From: Paenibacillus sp. BIC5C1
Lineage (GTDB): Bacteria > Bacillota > Bacilli > Paenibacillales > Paenibacillaceae
Length of the DNA stretch: 64,000 bases
Direction of reading: 5' to 3'
NCBI RefSeq assembly: GCF_032399705.1
Contig: NZ_CP135922.1
Coordinates: 6,014,001 to 6,078,000 of the forward strand
Positions 25,602-34,593 of the stretch are shown here, piece after piece. The position numbers and the translations under genes are program-made. The notes beneath the pieces were generated by a model. The model did not search any database, was not told where the DNA came from, and saw only the letters and a program-made list of their open reading frames with translations. Positions within the stretch are counted from its first letter, which is position 1. Each line of letters starts with the position of its first letter.

Positions 25602-26234
25602 TCAACCCTCGATTTTCGCTATTTCCACAAATGCACGAGTGCAAGCAGCAATCTGCTCATCGTTCCCTGCTGCAAGTGCTTCTCGTGGCAAAAGTGCACT
25701 TCCAAGGCCCACTGCCGCCGCACCAGCAACATAATAATCTGCAATGTTATCCAGAGTGGCTCCGCCTGTTGCAAGCAGTGGAATATGATTCAATGGAGCC
25801 TTGATTTCACGTAAATACGGAATACCCAGACTCGCCATTGGAAACAGCTTTACCGCTTTTGCTCCTGCTTCATAGGCAGCCACAATCTCCGTTGGAGTCA
25901 TCGCACCGGGCCAGATCTCCACTCCATGTTCTACAGCATATTCAATAACAGACAGATCGACATTAGGAGAAACGAGAAATTGAGCACCTGCTGCAACGGC
26001 TTCTTTAGCCATCTGCACATTCAGTACCGTGCCTGCCCCGATATAAGCCCTACCCTCATGCCGTTCGCGCCAGTCTGCAATAATATCATGTGCTCCAGGT
26101 GTGTTAAGTGTCACTTCCATCAAACGGATTCCACCATCAGTCATCCCTTGCCCTGCTGCCTGAGCAGATTCCCGGCTAATCCCACGCACAATAGCTACCA
26201 GTCTCGATTCCAATAATACTTCCGTCAGATTCAT
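25602..26234 (-). CDS. eda: KDPG/KHG aldolase (2-dehydro-3-deoxyphosphogluconate / 4-hydroxy-2-oxoglutarate aldolase)
   Basis: 210 residues from ATG 26234 (MNLTEVL), six nt after AAGGGGAA; a longer reading is possible but has no ribosome-binding site. Class I aldolase signature: Glu40 in MEVTLNTP and Schiff-base Lys129 in KAVKLFPM, plus GAGTVL and GVEIWPGAMTP. The enzyme cleaves KDPG to pyruvate and glyceraldehyde 3-phosphate, the last step of uronate and Entner-Doudoroff pathways. The matching kduI/kduD operon lies 16 kb away, and no kdgK is seen in this window. The gene stands alone. Confidence 0.9.
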   Translation of the reverse strand: MNLTEVLLESRLVAIVRGISRESAQAAGQGMTDGGIRLMEVTLNTPGAHDIIADWRERHEGRAYIGAGTVLNVQMAKEAVAAGAQFLVSPNVDLSVIEYAVEHGVEIWPGAMTPTEIVAAYEAGAKAVKLFPMASLGIPYLREIKAPLNHIPLLATGGATLDNIADYYVAGAAAVGLGSALLPREALAAGNDEQIAACTRAFVEIAKIEG

Positions 26235-26407
26235 GCCAACTTCCCCTTGTTTCATAGATTCGGCAGCCGAAGACAAGTATTCGTTATCACCGCTTTTCCG
26301 TTAGTCACTATTGTAAAGCATATCCTCCCCTGGATGAAATCATTTGATCCAATTTCTTGTGAGAGAGTGTACATCAATGTCTCCGGTATAAAGTTAAGTG
26401 GAAACAC

Positions 26408-26465
26408 AAAAACCTCTCCATGGAAAAAGGGATTATTCATCCTCTTTGCTCCATTAGAGAGGTTT
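26408..26465 (-). terminator. terminator of the GT fusion gene
   Basis: Minus strand: AAACCTCTC-ATGGA ... TCCAT-GAGAGGTTTTT with small internal loops and a T5 tail, right at the end of the 26469 gene. Confidence 0.7.
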
Positions 26466-26468
26466 GTT

Positions 26469-28436
26469 CTAAGCATTTTCCAGCACATTATCCTTCTTCT
26501 CCAGATCTTTAAAATACTTATCATTATACAACATGCTGGGATGTGTCGGATGGTACATCAAAGCAATGTCATTATGCTCTTTGGCTTTGGCCCGATTGCC
26601 CATCCTGTCATAACACACACACAATTGTAAATGCGGCATCCATGTCCATGCAGCTTCGTTCAATACTACCATTGGATCGGTCGGGCGTACGGCGCGAGTC
26701 GCCTGATCATACCAGTATAAGGCTTTGCGGTAATCGGTACGGTCGGCAAAATATCCACCCAATCGGCAGCAGATCTCTGCCCTCGGCAAATCAAAGGCAA
26801 AGGATCTCAGTAATGCCGAGACTTCCTTTTCCGAATGTTCAAGTGCTACCTCGCAATCAGCTATCTTCTGGCATGCTGCAATCTGATCCTCCACCCATCC
26901 CAGTCCGGTATCCAGAAATTTCCCATAGTACTGTACTGCATCTTCAAGGTGCCCGTGGTCTCTGAGTTCATTGCCAAAATAATATAAATCACGCGGAGAA
27001 AATTCCTCCCCTGCCTGTTCGCGTTTACGATAAATCTTTAGATTGCGATCTGTGTATTCCTTATCTTTCTTATGCGTGACTGCAACGTCACTATGCAGTA
27101 GATGACCTGCCACTTCAAGATATTCATGCACGGCACCAATCCAGCGATAATTCCGATCCCTGCGCACCAGCCGGTTCCGTCTCAGACTATATGCCACCTG
27201 GCCCTCCGCCGTAAAGGACAGATGATAATCCATCGTAACACTATCCACAGCAGGGTCCAGGGAACGCTTCAGTTCAATGAGCTTCACCCGGTCATCCGCT
27301 TCAAACACATCATCTGCATCCAACCATAATATATATTCACTTTTTGCTTGTTCAAAGGCAAAGTTCCGTGCTGCCGCAAAATCATCCACCCACTCAAAAT
27401 CGATAATGCGTTCCGTATAACGAGCAGCAATCTGACGTGTCTGGTCCGTCGAACCCGTATCTACGATCACAATCTCGTCAGCAATCCCATTAACCGAATC
27501 CAGACATCTGGCAAGGGAAGCCTCTTCATTTTTCACAATCATACACAGCGAAATACTGATCGATTCCTCTCCTCGTATGGCTCTGCGATTAAAAGCAGCT
27601 ACTCCCGGCAATTCAGATAGTCGGTAGATGTGATAAGCCGGAAAATGTGTATCCACATATAAACGAAACCCTAATGCCTGAGCACGGATACAAAAATGGC
27701 GATCTTCTCCCCAGAAAGATACGTTCGGAATCTGGTCATAGGAAACCCCGGACTCCAATACATTCCTGCGAATAAGGGTACATGCCCCAAGTCCCCCCAC
27801 TTCATAACAACCCGGCGTACGTAATTGCCTCAGGAATGCATCCGTTTGTGTACCTTCGTCCTCTGCTTCCTCCTCTGGATTACGTTTGCCTCCCTTGCGA
27901 AACAGGGCATACTCATCCTGCAACCAGACTTGTGGCATTTCCCTTGTGCCCGGCTGCCATCGTGTCCAGAAGATATTGGAGATGATCTCCTTCCTATTCG
28001 ATACGAGCTGTTCCAAACTACGTGGATGCAGAACAAGATCGGAATCAATCAGGAACACGGCATCGTACTCCCGGTCACGGGCATATGCCAAAATACGATT
28101 TTTCAGTCCGGCTACTCGCCAGATCTGTTCGTCGCGCCAATAATGCCCACCCTCATCCTTGTTGTATATTCCTTTTCCCTGATTGGCATCTGCTTCATCT
28201 ACATTGGCATCCAAAAAGTTGCCTTCATGCCGAAGTGCAAACTCATGGAGCATATTAGATGCCGCTTCTTCTTCATTGTCATCCACAAACAGATAGTCTG
28301 TCATTACCGTCGTTCGCTCAAGCGATTCCAAGGACTGGAGAAATTCACGTAGTACCGGGGCCGTCTGCCGAACAGGACTTGCAATAAGAATCTTTTCCTT
28401 TGGCACTTCTTTTCCTTTTTCCTTTTCCTTCTTCAA
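26469..28436 (-). CDS. two-domain glycosyltransferase with C-terminal TPR-like region
   Basis: About 655 residues from TTG (28434..28436), nine nt after GGAGG. Residues 10-300 form one nucleotide-sugar domain (ILIASPVRQTAPVLREFLQ, VFLIDSDLVLHP with a DxD, WGEDRHFCIRAQALGF). Residues about 300-500 are a family-2 domain (SISLCMIVKNEEASLARCLDSV, VDTGSTDQTRQIAARY, YILWLDADDVFE, VDDFAAARNFAFEQA) like the SunS/SpsA group. The C-terminal 150 residues are helical repeats (RDLYYFGNELRDHGHLEDAVQYYGKFLD). It starts 19 nt after the upstream GT stop and is probably co-translated with it. Function: surface polysaccharide or protein glycosylation. Acceptor unknown. Confidence 0.85.
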   Translation of the reverse strand: MKKEKEKGKEVPKEKILIASPVRQTAPVLREFLQSLESLERTTVMTDYLFVDDNEEEAASNMLHEFALRHEGNFLDANVDEADANQGKGIYNKDEGGHYWRDEQIWRVAGLKNRILAYARDREYDAVFLIDSDLVLHPRSLEQLVSNRKEIISNIFWTRWQPGTREMPQVWLQDEYALFRKGGKRNPEEEAEDEGTQTDAFLRQLRTPGCYEVGGLGACTLIRRNVLESGVSYDQIPNVSFWGEDRHFCIRAQALGFRLYVDTHFPAYHIYRLSELPGVAAFNRRAIRGEESISISLCMIVKNEEASLARCLDSVNGIADEIVIVDTGSTDQTRQIAARYTERIIDFEWVDDFAAARNFAFEQAKSEYILWLDADDVFEADDRVKLIELKRSLDPAVDSVTMDYHLSFTAEGQVAYSLRRNRLVRRDRNYRWIGAVHEYLEVAGHLLHSDVAVTHKKDKEYTDRNLKIYRKREQAGEEFSPRDLYYFGNELRDHGHLEDAVQYYGKFLDTGLGWVEDQIAACQKIADCEVALEHSEKEVSALLRSFAFDLPRAEICCRLGGYFADRTDYRKALYWYDQATRAVRPTDPMVVLNEAAWTWMPHLQLCVCYDRMGNRAKAKEHNDIALMYHPTHPSMLYNDKYFKDLEKKDNVLENA

Positions 28437-28455
28437 ATCCAATGTCCTCCTTCCC

Positions 28456-29172
28456 TTATTCCAACCATTGCAGGAGTCTTGGCTCTGCATCCAAAATGGA
28501 TTCGTACTGTTCCTTCCAGCCATATCTCGCATCCGGGTCCAGTGTCTGATAGCGCTCGTATTTACGAATCCGATCCTCTGCACGCGCCCAACCATAATGC
28601 TTCACCCGAGGGGAATGACATCCATAGGCAAAATGCTGGATGGTTAGCGGAAAACGGCCGCAGTGCTGCGGCGTTTCCTTCCATTCATAACTCCATTCCG
28701 GTCGGTATCGGACCAGAAATGGCCGATAATACGCATGAGCCTGCCAGTATTGGTCTTCCCGGTAATGTGTATCGCTCCACATATCAAACAACCTGAAATA
28801 AATGGCGTCCTCCGTTCCACCCAACAGTTGATTCCGAACAATGCCAAAGTCCGTTGTCAGAATTTCATCCGCATCCAGGTTCAAGATCCATTCCGGTCCG
28901 GTAGCTACTGTTGTTTCCCACTGCTGTTTGCGTAAACTCACCTCATCTGCAAACAGGGAGGCTGGGTTCACAATCAACGTAAGCGGAATTCCCTCCAGCA
29001 TTTCCTGGCATAAAGCGACGGTTTGGTCCGTACTTCCGTCGTCAATAATCACCGCACGATCAATCCATGGTCGGTGAGTCTCCAACGCCTGTCTGAGATA
29101 CCTGTGCTCCTCATTGCGGACAATCATGGACAAGGTGACATGCGGCCTCGTGGTTGCTTCACGATCTTCCAA
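28456..29172 (-). CDS. family-2 glycosyltransferase
   Basis: 238 residues, TTG start (29170..29172) seven nt after GGAGG. The motifs VTLSMIVRNEEHRYLRQALE, AVIIDDGSTDQTVALC and WILNLDADEILTTDFG are the GT-A Rossmann core with a DxD. The rest has FLVRYRPEWSYEWKETPQHCGRFP and is shorter than the usual family-2 enzymes. It lies directly upstream of the two-domain GT gene and shares the promoter, so the two probably build one glycan. Confidence 0.85.
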   Translation of the reverse strand: MEDREATTRPHVTLSMIVRNEEHRYLRQALETHRPWIDRAVIIDDGSTDQTVALCQEMLEGIPLTLIVNPASLFADEVSLRKQQWETTVATGPEWILNLDADEILTTDFGIVRNQLLGGTEDAIYFRLFDMWSDTHYREDQYWQAHAYYRPFLVRYRPEWSYEWKETPQHCGRFPLTIQHFAYGCHSPRVKHYGWARAEDRIRKYERYQTLDPDARYGWKEQYESILDAEPRLLQWLE

Positions 29173-29364
29173 CTCCCCACCTCCAGGCTGAGTCTGTCAC
29201 GCGTAATAACTGATGTGCTATGGATGATTAAAATGGTAGAACCCCTGTTAACCTCAATATCTAATCTATGCGCGCCTGGAACAGGGTTATGTCTGGCGGG
29301 GAAACCTTTCATGACGTTTAGAAATCTTCAAAATACGATATGTCCTTCTTTTCGTGGACAATGA

Positions 29365-29395
29365 CAAAAAGGCACCCGCTTTGGCAGGTGCCTCC
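29365..29395 (-). terminator. terminator of xylB
   Basis: Minus strand: GGCACCTGCC-AAAG-CGGGTGCCTTTTTG. Strong stem with T5, about 75 nt past the xylB stop. Confidence 0.85.
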
Positions 29396-29469
29396 TTAAT
29401 GTAATATTTCATTGGCTTAATAGTTAATGGCCTATTGAGATCTTGATATAGAAAGAGGTCTTCGGACAC

Positions 29470-30963
29470 TCAACGATATGCGGCCAGACGATCATTCAGG
29501 CTGCGTGTTTGCCCGTACACATCCTGATACAGCGCGAATAGTCCGTCATACACCTTAACCGTCTCCGGGTTAGGTGCATAGGATTTGGCAGGACGAATGA
29601 ACGCTGCTGCACATTCTTGCAAAGACGGGAACCAGCCACAGCCATAAGCTGCCAGCATCGCCGCTCCCATTGCTGGGCCTTGCTCACTTTCCAATTTCAC
29701 AATGGTAGCATTGAAGACATCGGCCTGCATTTGCAGCCAGGCTTCATTTTTGGCACCACCACCAATGGAGATGACTTCGTTTACCGTTTTGCCAGCGTTA
29801 CGCAGAATATCGATGGACTCCCGCAGCGAGAACGTAATGCCCTCCATCACAGCACGTCCAAAATGCTCCAACTTATGACCGGCATCCATGCCAATAAAGC
29901 TGCCACGAATGTTCGCATCCGGGTGCGGTGTGCGCTCACCAACGATATAAGGCGTGAACAACAACCCGTTGCTTCCCGCTGGAATCGCATCAATGTCCTG
30001 CAAGAGCACATCAAATGATTTGTCAGCTGCAAAAGTATCCTTGAACCAGGACAGGCTGTATCCTGCCGCCAGCGTTACCCCCATAATATAGAAGGCATCT
30101 TTCTCGCCATGGTTAAAAAAGTGCACTTTGCCTTCAAAATCGAGATCCTTACGCTCTTCATAGGAAAGCACTACCCCGGACGTTCCGATACTGCACATCG
30201 TCTGTCCTTCACTCAGAATGCCTGCGCCAATGGCACCGCACGCATTGTCGGCACCACCTGCATAAACTTTCGTTGCCGCTGCAAGTCCGGTTTGATCGGC
30301 AATCTCAGGCAATAATGTGCCCACTTCTTCAAAAGACTCCACAAGACGTGGGCACAAGGATACTGGCAGTTCAAATGCTTCCGCAATTTCCTTGCTCCAC
30401 TGCTTGCCTGCAACGTCCAGCAGCAAAGTGCCTGCTGCATCCGAATAATCCATAGCATAATCACCTGTCAGGCGATACCGTACATAGTCCTTCGGCAACA
30501 GGAACAAGGCCGCCTGTTGCAGCAATTCCGGTTCGTTCTCCTGTACCCACAGAATTTTGGGCAGTGTAAAACCTTCAAGTGCACGGTTGCGGGCAATGCT
30601 TAGCAATTTGCCATCCAGTACCTTCTCAATGCGGCGGCACTGAGCCGTTGTCCGTGTATCGTTCCACAGGATGGCATTGCGCAGAGGTTTACCTTCGGCA
30701 TCCACCAGCACCAATCCATGCATCTGTCCGGAGAAGCTCAGCCCTTCGATTTCCGAAGGATGTACGCCGGACACCTCCAGCAATTTGCGCAGCGACACAA
30801 TGGTCTGTTCTACCCAATCCTCCGGGTTCTGCTCACTGTATCCAGCTTTGGGCTGGTACAGCGGATAAGCCTCGGAAGCTTCAAACGCTACTTTCCCTTC
30901 ACGGTTCACCAGCACCGTTTTAACTGCACTTGTTCCCAGATCGACACCAATTACGTAACTCAT
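29470..30963 (-). CDS. xylB: xylulokinase
   Basis: 497 residues, FGGY family. MSYVIGVDLGTSAVKTVLV starts with the first phosphate-binding motif; FSGQMHGLVLVD and NDTRTTAQ are xylulokinase signatures; GGADNACGAIGAG and ISIGGGAKNEAWLQMQADV follow in the C-terminal half. The enzyme phosphorylates D-xylulose to xylulose 5-phosphate. It follows xylA after 380 nt, an unusually long gap that holds a 130-bp repeat and a terminator, so xylB may be read through from xylA or from its own promoter. ATG 30963 has ACGAGGG upstream. Confidence 0.95.
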   Translation of the reverse strand: MSYVIGVDLGTSAVKTVLVNREGKVAFEASEAYPLYQPKAGYSEQNPEDWVEQTIVSLRKLLEVSGVHPSEIEGLSFSGQMHGLVLVDAEGKPLRNAILWNDTRTTAQCRRIEKVLDGKLLSIARNRALEGFTLPKILWVQENEPELLQQAALFLLPKDYVRYRLTGDYAMDYSDAAGTLLLDVAGKQWSKEIAEAFELPVSLCPRLVESFEEVGTLLPEIADQTGLAAATKVYAGGADNACGAIGAGILSEGQTMCSIGTSGVVLSYEERKDLDFEGKVHFFNHGEKDAFYIMGVTLAAGYSLSWFKDTFAADKSFDVLLQDIDAIPAGSNGLLFTPYIVGERTPHPDANIRGSFIGMDAGHKLEHFGRAVMEGITFSLRESIDILRNAGKTVNEVISIGGGAKNEAWLQMQADVFNATIVKLESEQGPAMGAAMLAAYGCGWFPSLQECAAAFIRPAKSYAPNPETVKVYDGLFALYQDVYGQTRSLNDRLAAYR

Positions 30964-31020
30964 AGATATCCCTCGTTTCTTTCATGGTTGTATAAATGGA
31001 GTTCGATTGAGCATGAAGCC

Positions 31021-31150
31021 ACTCCGTGATCAGAAAACCCTCGGATCGCCGTTACCCCCGGATTTCCTTTATCCCCTTTAGCAAGGGTGAAATCCGGGGA
31101 TAAATGCGACCGCTTCGCTTCCTCGGGTCCTTTCTGCTCACTCCGTTCTG
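31021..31150. repeat. dispersed intergenic repeat, copy A
   Basis: It aligns over about 130 nt with 48967..49097 in the same orientation: ACTCCG at the left, GGATCGCCGTTA near 31041, CCCCGGATTTC, GAAATCCGGGG, a CTTC..TTCCTCGGGTCC stretch and CTCCGTT at the right. Inside is a perfect inverted repeat CCCCGGATTTC (31066..31076) / GAAATCCGGGG (31089..31099). The ends carry a weaker inverted repeat (GTGATCAGAAA / TTTCTGCTCAC). No ORF is present. It resembles a MITE or REP-like stem-loop element. Confidence 0.7.
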
Positions 31151-31203
31151 CATGCAAATTATTCATTTATATCAAAAATTTAAAAACCGCTTTTTTTGTT
31201 TAA

Positions 31204-31250
31204 TCAAAAAACCGTCCCCGCCTTCCCAGGGGAAAGTCGGGAACGGTCCG
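31204..31250 (-). terminator. terminator or attenuator between xylA and xylB
   Basis: Minus strand: ACCGTTCCCGACTTTCCCC-TG-GGAAGGCGGGGACGGTTTTTTG, a long G/C stem with T6. It follows xylA (stop 31344) by about 90 nt. Confidence 0.85.
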
Positions 31251-31343
31251 AATGTCATGCTTGTTCAGGCGTTCCGTGGTACAAGCTTGTACAGGGCAGG
31301 CATGGTCGTCACATGCCATGCCTTGCACAGGTGAAACACAATA

Positions 31344-32660
31344 TTAGTCAGCCAGGATGTATTGGTTGAGTTTTGCTCTCAGCAATTCCTGACGTCCGGA
31401 TTGGTTTTTGCGTGGGCTTTCGTTGTTCAGCGCGTATTCTGCAAGGGAAGCCAGTGTTGCTTTACCTGCAACCACATCTGCACCGATACCTTCGCTGAAG
31501 CTGCTGTAACGTTTTTCGATGAAGTCATCGAATACACGATCTTCAATCAATTTCGCTGCTACTTTCAGACCTTTAGCATACGTATCCATACCTGCGATGT
31601 GTGCCAGGAACAGATCGTCTGCTTCGAAGGAACCACGACGTACTTTGGCGTCGAAGTTCACACCACCACGTCCGATACCGCCGTTTTTCAATACTTCGTA
31701 CATCGTCAATGTAGCATCGTACATATCAACCGGGAACTCATCCGTATCCCAACCGATCAACATGTCGCCTTGGTTGGCATCGAGGGAACCAAGCATGCCG
31801 TTTGTACGAGCAACGCGGATTTCGTGATCAAATGTATGACCAGCCAGTGTAGCATGGTTTGCTTCCAGGTTGAGTTTGAAGTGTTTGTCCAAACCGTATT
31901 TTTGCAAGAAAGCAATGGAAGTTGCTGCATCATAATCATATTGGTGTTTCGTTGGCTCTTTTGGTTTAGGCTCGATCAGGAATTGTGCGTCAAAGCCAAT
32001 TTCCTTCGCGTAGTCTACAGCCATATGGAACATGCGAGCAATGTTGTCTTGCTCCAGTTGCATGTCTGTGTTCAGCAATGTGTCGTAACCTTCACGACCA
32101 CCCCAGAATACATAGTTTTCAGCGCCCAGACGTTTACCCACTTCCAGACCTTTCTTGATTTGTGCTGCAGCGTGAGCGTACACGTCTGCGTTACAAGTGG
32201 AAGCTGCACCAAACATGAAGCGTGGGTTCGAGAACATGTTCGCTGTGTTCCAGAGCAGTTTTTTGCCGCTGGATTTCATGTGGTCTTCAATCAAATCAAC
32301 GATGGTATCGATGTTGCTGTAGAACTCACGCAGGCTGTTGCCTTCTGGTGCGATGTCCACATCGTGGAAACAGAAGAACGGGAGATTCATTTTTTCCAAA
32401 AATTCAAATGCTGCTTCCACGCGTACTTTCGCGAGGTCCAGACCGGAGTATTTATCCCAAGAACGAACAGCAGTCTCCGCACCAAACGGGTCACTACCGC
32501 CCGCTGTTAATGTATGCCAGTAAGCCATGCCGAAACGGAAGTGCTCTTCCATCGATTTGCCGGCTACAACTTCTTCCGGGTTATAATGTTTAAAAGCAAA
32601 TGGATTCGTGGAATCTTTACCTTCGAACGAAATTTTATTAACGGATTCAAAATAGGCCAT
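31344..32660 (-). CDS. xylA: xylose isomerase
   Basis: 438 residues, the class II length. Signatures: [12 protein letters not shown] (catalytic His, Asp), [15 protein letters not shown], the metal-binding Glu in [33 protein letters not shown] and [18 protein letters not shown]. It converts D-xylose to D-xylulose for XylB. ATG 32660 follows GAGGAGG at eight nt. The promoter region has a cre site and a candidate XylR operator, and the divergent gene is xylR. Confidence 0.97.
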   Translation of the reverse strand: MAYFESVNKISFEGKDSTNPFAFKHYNPEEVVAGKSMEEHFRFGMAYWHTLTAGGSDPFGAETAVRSWDKYSGLDLAKVRVEAAFEFLEKMNLPFFCFHDVDIAPEGNSLREFYSNIDTIVDLIEDHMKSSGKKLLWNTANMFSNPRFMFGAASTCNADVYAHAAAQIKKGLEVGKRLGAENYVFWGGREGYDTLLNTDMQLEQDNIARMFHMAVDYAKEIGFDAQFLIEPKPKEPTKHQYDYDAATSIAFLQKYGLDKHFKLNLEANHATLAGHTFDHEIRVARTNGMLGSLDANQGDMLIGWDTDEFPVDMYDATLTMYEVLKNGGIGRGGVNFDAKVRRGSFEADDLFLAHIAGMDTYAKGLKVAAKLIEDRVFDDFIEKRYSSFSEGIGADVVAGKATLASLAEYALNNESPRKNQSGRQELLRAKLNQYILAD

Positions 32661-32687
32661 GTAAAATGCCTCCTCAATAGTTTTGAA

Positions 32688-32702
32688 AGTAATCGTTTAC
32701 AA
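32688..32702 (-). promoter_or_regulatory. catabolite-responsive element (cre) in the xylA leader
   Basis: Minus strand TTGTAAACGATTACT matches WTGNAANCGNWNNCW at all fixed positions. It lies 28 nt upstream of the xylA start, downstream of the likely promoter, where CcpA binding would block transcription. Confidence 0.8.
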
Positions 32703-32725
32703 CGTTATCCTAACACATCAGTTAT

Positions 32726-32750
32726 ACTTTGTCTATTGGTTAAACAAAGT
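32726..32750. promoter_or_regulatory. candidate XylR operator
   Basis: ACTTTGT (32726..32732), 11 nt, ACAAAGT (32744..32750) is an interrupted palindrome in the 200-nt divergent xylA/xylR region. Its half-site core resembles the Bacillus XylR operator half (TTTGTTTAAAC). It overlaps the region expected for the xylA promoter. Confidence 0.6.
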
Positions 32751-32762
32751 AAAAATAAAATT

Positions 32763-32790
32763 TTTTTTGCACGTTTGTTTACGCTATAAT
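32763..32790 (+). promoter_or_regulatory. candidate xylR promoter
   Basis: TATAAT (32785..32790) is exact. The -35 is poor (a T run near 32763..32768, 16-nt spacer). It reads towards xylR, start 32860. Confidence 0.45.
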
Positions 32791-32859
32791 AGTCGAATAG
32801 CTTGTTTACGGATTGCGGGTCTGAACCCTTTTATAGAAGAATAGGAGTGCCTTATCGAT

Positions 32860-34026
32860 ATGAAAATTACCGGAGACCAGATGCTGGTCAAAAAAATAAA
32901 CAAGTCGATCGTACTGGATACGATTCGGCGTCATGCCCCCCTCTCCCGTGCGCGAGTATCCGAGATTACAGGGCTGAATAAAGCAACGGTATCCAATCTG
33001 GTTGCCGATCTGATCAATGATGAACTCCTGCAGGAAATTGGCCCTGGGGAGTCCAGCGGTGGACGTAAACCTCTGATGTTGCTATTTCGCGGTACATCGG
33101 GATATGCCGTAGGTTTGGAACTTAGCGTGACACACTTAAAGGGTGTGCTTACCGATCTGGAAGGTCATATCATCACAGAGTACGCCGTGAAGCTGGAACA
33201 TCATGATGTACCCTCTGTATTTGAACAGTTGAAACTTGCGGCAGAACATCTGATTCAGGCAGCCCCTCCCTCCCCTCACGGGGTAATTGGTATTGGAATC
33301 GGGGTTCCGGGCATGGTAGACGAAGAAGGAACGGTGCTGTTTGCACCCAACCTGGGGTGGGAGAAGGTCCCGCTACGCGCCATGCTGGAGGAAGCTTTCG
33401 AGTTGCCTGTGACGATCGATAATGAAGCGAATGCAGGCGCTCACGGAGAGTTGAATTTTGGTGCGGGCATTGGAGTTCGTCATCTGATCTATATCAGTGC
33501 AGGCATCGGGATTGGTTCAGGCATTATGGTGGATGGCGAGCTGTATAAAGGAGCTTGGGGGTATGCCGGAGAAACAGGCCATATGTCCATTGAAGCAGAA
33601 GGCAGACCTTGTTCCTGTGGCAATCGTGGCTGCTGGGAGTTATATGCTTCGGAGAAAGCTTATGAGCACCCGGATCATCAGTTGCTTTTGCCAGCACATA
33701 CGACACGGGAATTGATTGATTATGCACAACAAGGCCATGAAGATGTATTGAAGTTATACGAGGAAATCGGCCGTAAACTGGGGGTAGGCATCACTAATAT
33801 CGTCAACAGTTTCAATCCTGAGCGCATCATTATTGGCGGCCCTCTTTCTGAAGCAGGACAATGGATTGAAACGGCGATGAAACAAGTGGTGGAGGAGCGA
33901 ACGTTGCCCTATCACCGCCGAAGTTTGCAGATTGAATGGGCTGCTCTGGGCAGTCGTTCTACACGTGTTGGTGCCGCTTACTCAGCAATTTCCCAATTTC
34001 TAGGTAAAATAAGAGTGTCCGTCTAA
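32860..34026 (+). CDS. xylR: XylR-type ROK-family repressor
   Basis: 388 residues. N-terminal winged helix-turn-helix (ARVSEITGLNKATVSNLVADLI) followed by a sugar-kinase-like ROK domain. VIGIGIGVPGMVDEEGTV and the ROK zinc site GHMSIEAEGRPCSCGNRGCWELYASE (His, three Cys) are clear. It represses xylA/xylB and is induced by xylose. ATG 32860 has AGGAG 12 nt upstream, a little long. It is divergent from xylA, the standard place for XylR. Confidence 0.93.
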   Translation: MKITGDQMLVKKINKSIVLDTIRRHAPLSRARVSEITGLNKATVSNLVADLINDELLQEIGPGESSGGRKPLMLLFRGTSGYAVGLELSVTHLKGVLTDLEGHIITEYAVKLEHHDVPSVFEQLKLAAEHLIQAAPPSPHGVIGIGIGVPGMVDEEGTVLFAPNLGWEKVPLRAMLEEAFELPVTIDNEANAGAHGELNFGAGIGVRHLIYISAGIGIGSGIMVDGELYKGAWGYAGETGHMSIEAEGRPCSCGNRGCWELYASEKAYEHPDHQLLLPAHTTRELIDYAQQGHEDVLKLYEEIGRKLGVGITNIVNSFNPERIIIGGPLSEAGQWIETAMKQVVEERTLPYHRRSLQIEWAALGSRSTRVGAAYSAISQFLGKIRVSV

Positions 34027-34171
34027 TAACGGATGAAAATTGACATCATTTCGCCCCATTTCCTCCCTTTTTGTTAAAGAAATCCAGAGGTATAATAGGG
34101 TTATGTGATTTTTGTCATGGCGGCATGAATGTCGCTGTGTTAATTCCGATGACGAAACGGAGTGAAAATTC

Positions 34172-34369
34172 GTGACCTACGTGGATACTTCAGATATCTC
34201 GGCGCAAATGTTTGTCACCGTACTCCTGTTCCTGATCGTGCTTGCGCCGCTGTTCAGCCTTGGCATACTTCGATTGTTTCAGAGCAAAAAGAAGGCTGGT
34301 TTCATGTACATGCTGTCAGGCGTACTGGTGTATGTAGTATTTCAGACCTTTATGAGTATCTTTTTTTAG
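34172..34369 (+). CDS. small two-span membrane protein, unknown
   Basis: 65 residues, GTG start (34172) after CGGAGTGAAAATTC. Two predicted membrane segments: MFVTVLLFLIVLAPLFSLGILRL and FMYMLSGVLVYVVFQTFMSIFF, with a short QSKKKAG loop between them. A TATAAT (34092..34097) lies about 75 nt upstream. A long stem follows at 34400..34470. I do not recognise the family. Confidence 0.6.
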   Translation: MTYVDTSDISAQMFVTVLLFLIVLAPLFSLGILRLFQSKKKAGFMYMLSGVLVYVVFQTFMSIFF

Positions 34370-34399
34370 ATAAGATAAAATATGTTTGATTTTAAAGTC

Positions 34400-34470
34400 A
34401 AATCCCCTTTTACGTCCACAAAAGAGTTCATGAAACATGTGCTCTGTTGTAGCTGTGAAAGGGGATTTTT
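34400..34470 (+). terminator. long-loop terminator of the small membrane protein gene
   Basis: AAATCCCCTTT (34400..34410) and AAAGGGGATTT (34458..34468) are perfect 11-nt arms with a 47-nt loop, followed by a few T. Confidence 0.55.
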
Positions 34471-34481
34471 CATGTTGCAAA

Positions 34482-34520
34482 TAAAAGAAGCCTCAGTCCT
34501 GATTCGGACTAAGGCTTCTC
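34482..34520 (-). terminator. terminator of the glutaredoxin-like gene
   Basis: Minus strand: AGAAGCCTTAGTCC-GAATC-AGGACTGAGGCTTCTTTTATTT, strong stem with a U-rich tail. Confidence 0.85.
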
Positions 34521-34593
34521 CAATATATATTCAAACGGCTCGCGCGAACCGGAATAGCTGCATGTGACTTGAACTTACCCTATATTGGGTAAA

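Noticed and set aside
31362..32510. 382-codon plus-strand ORF opposite xylA
   Set aside because: It lies entirely antisense to a clear xylose isomerase, has no ribosome-binding site, and its Cys/Val/Phe-rich translation is typical of a shadow frame.
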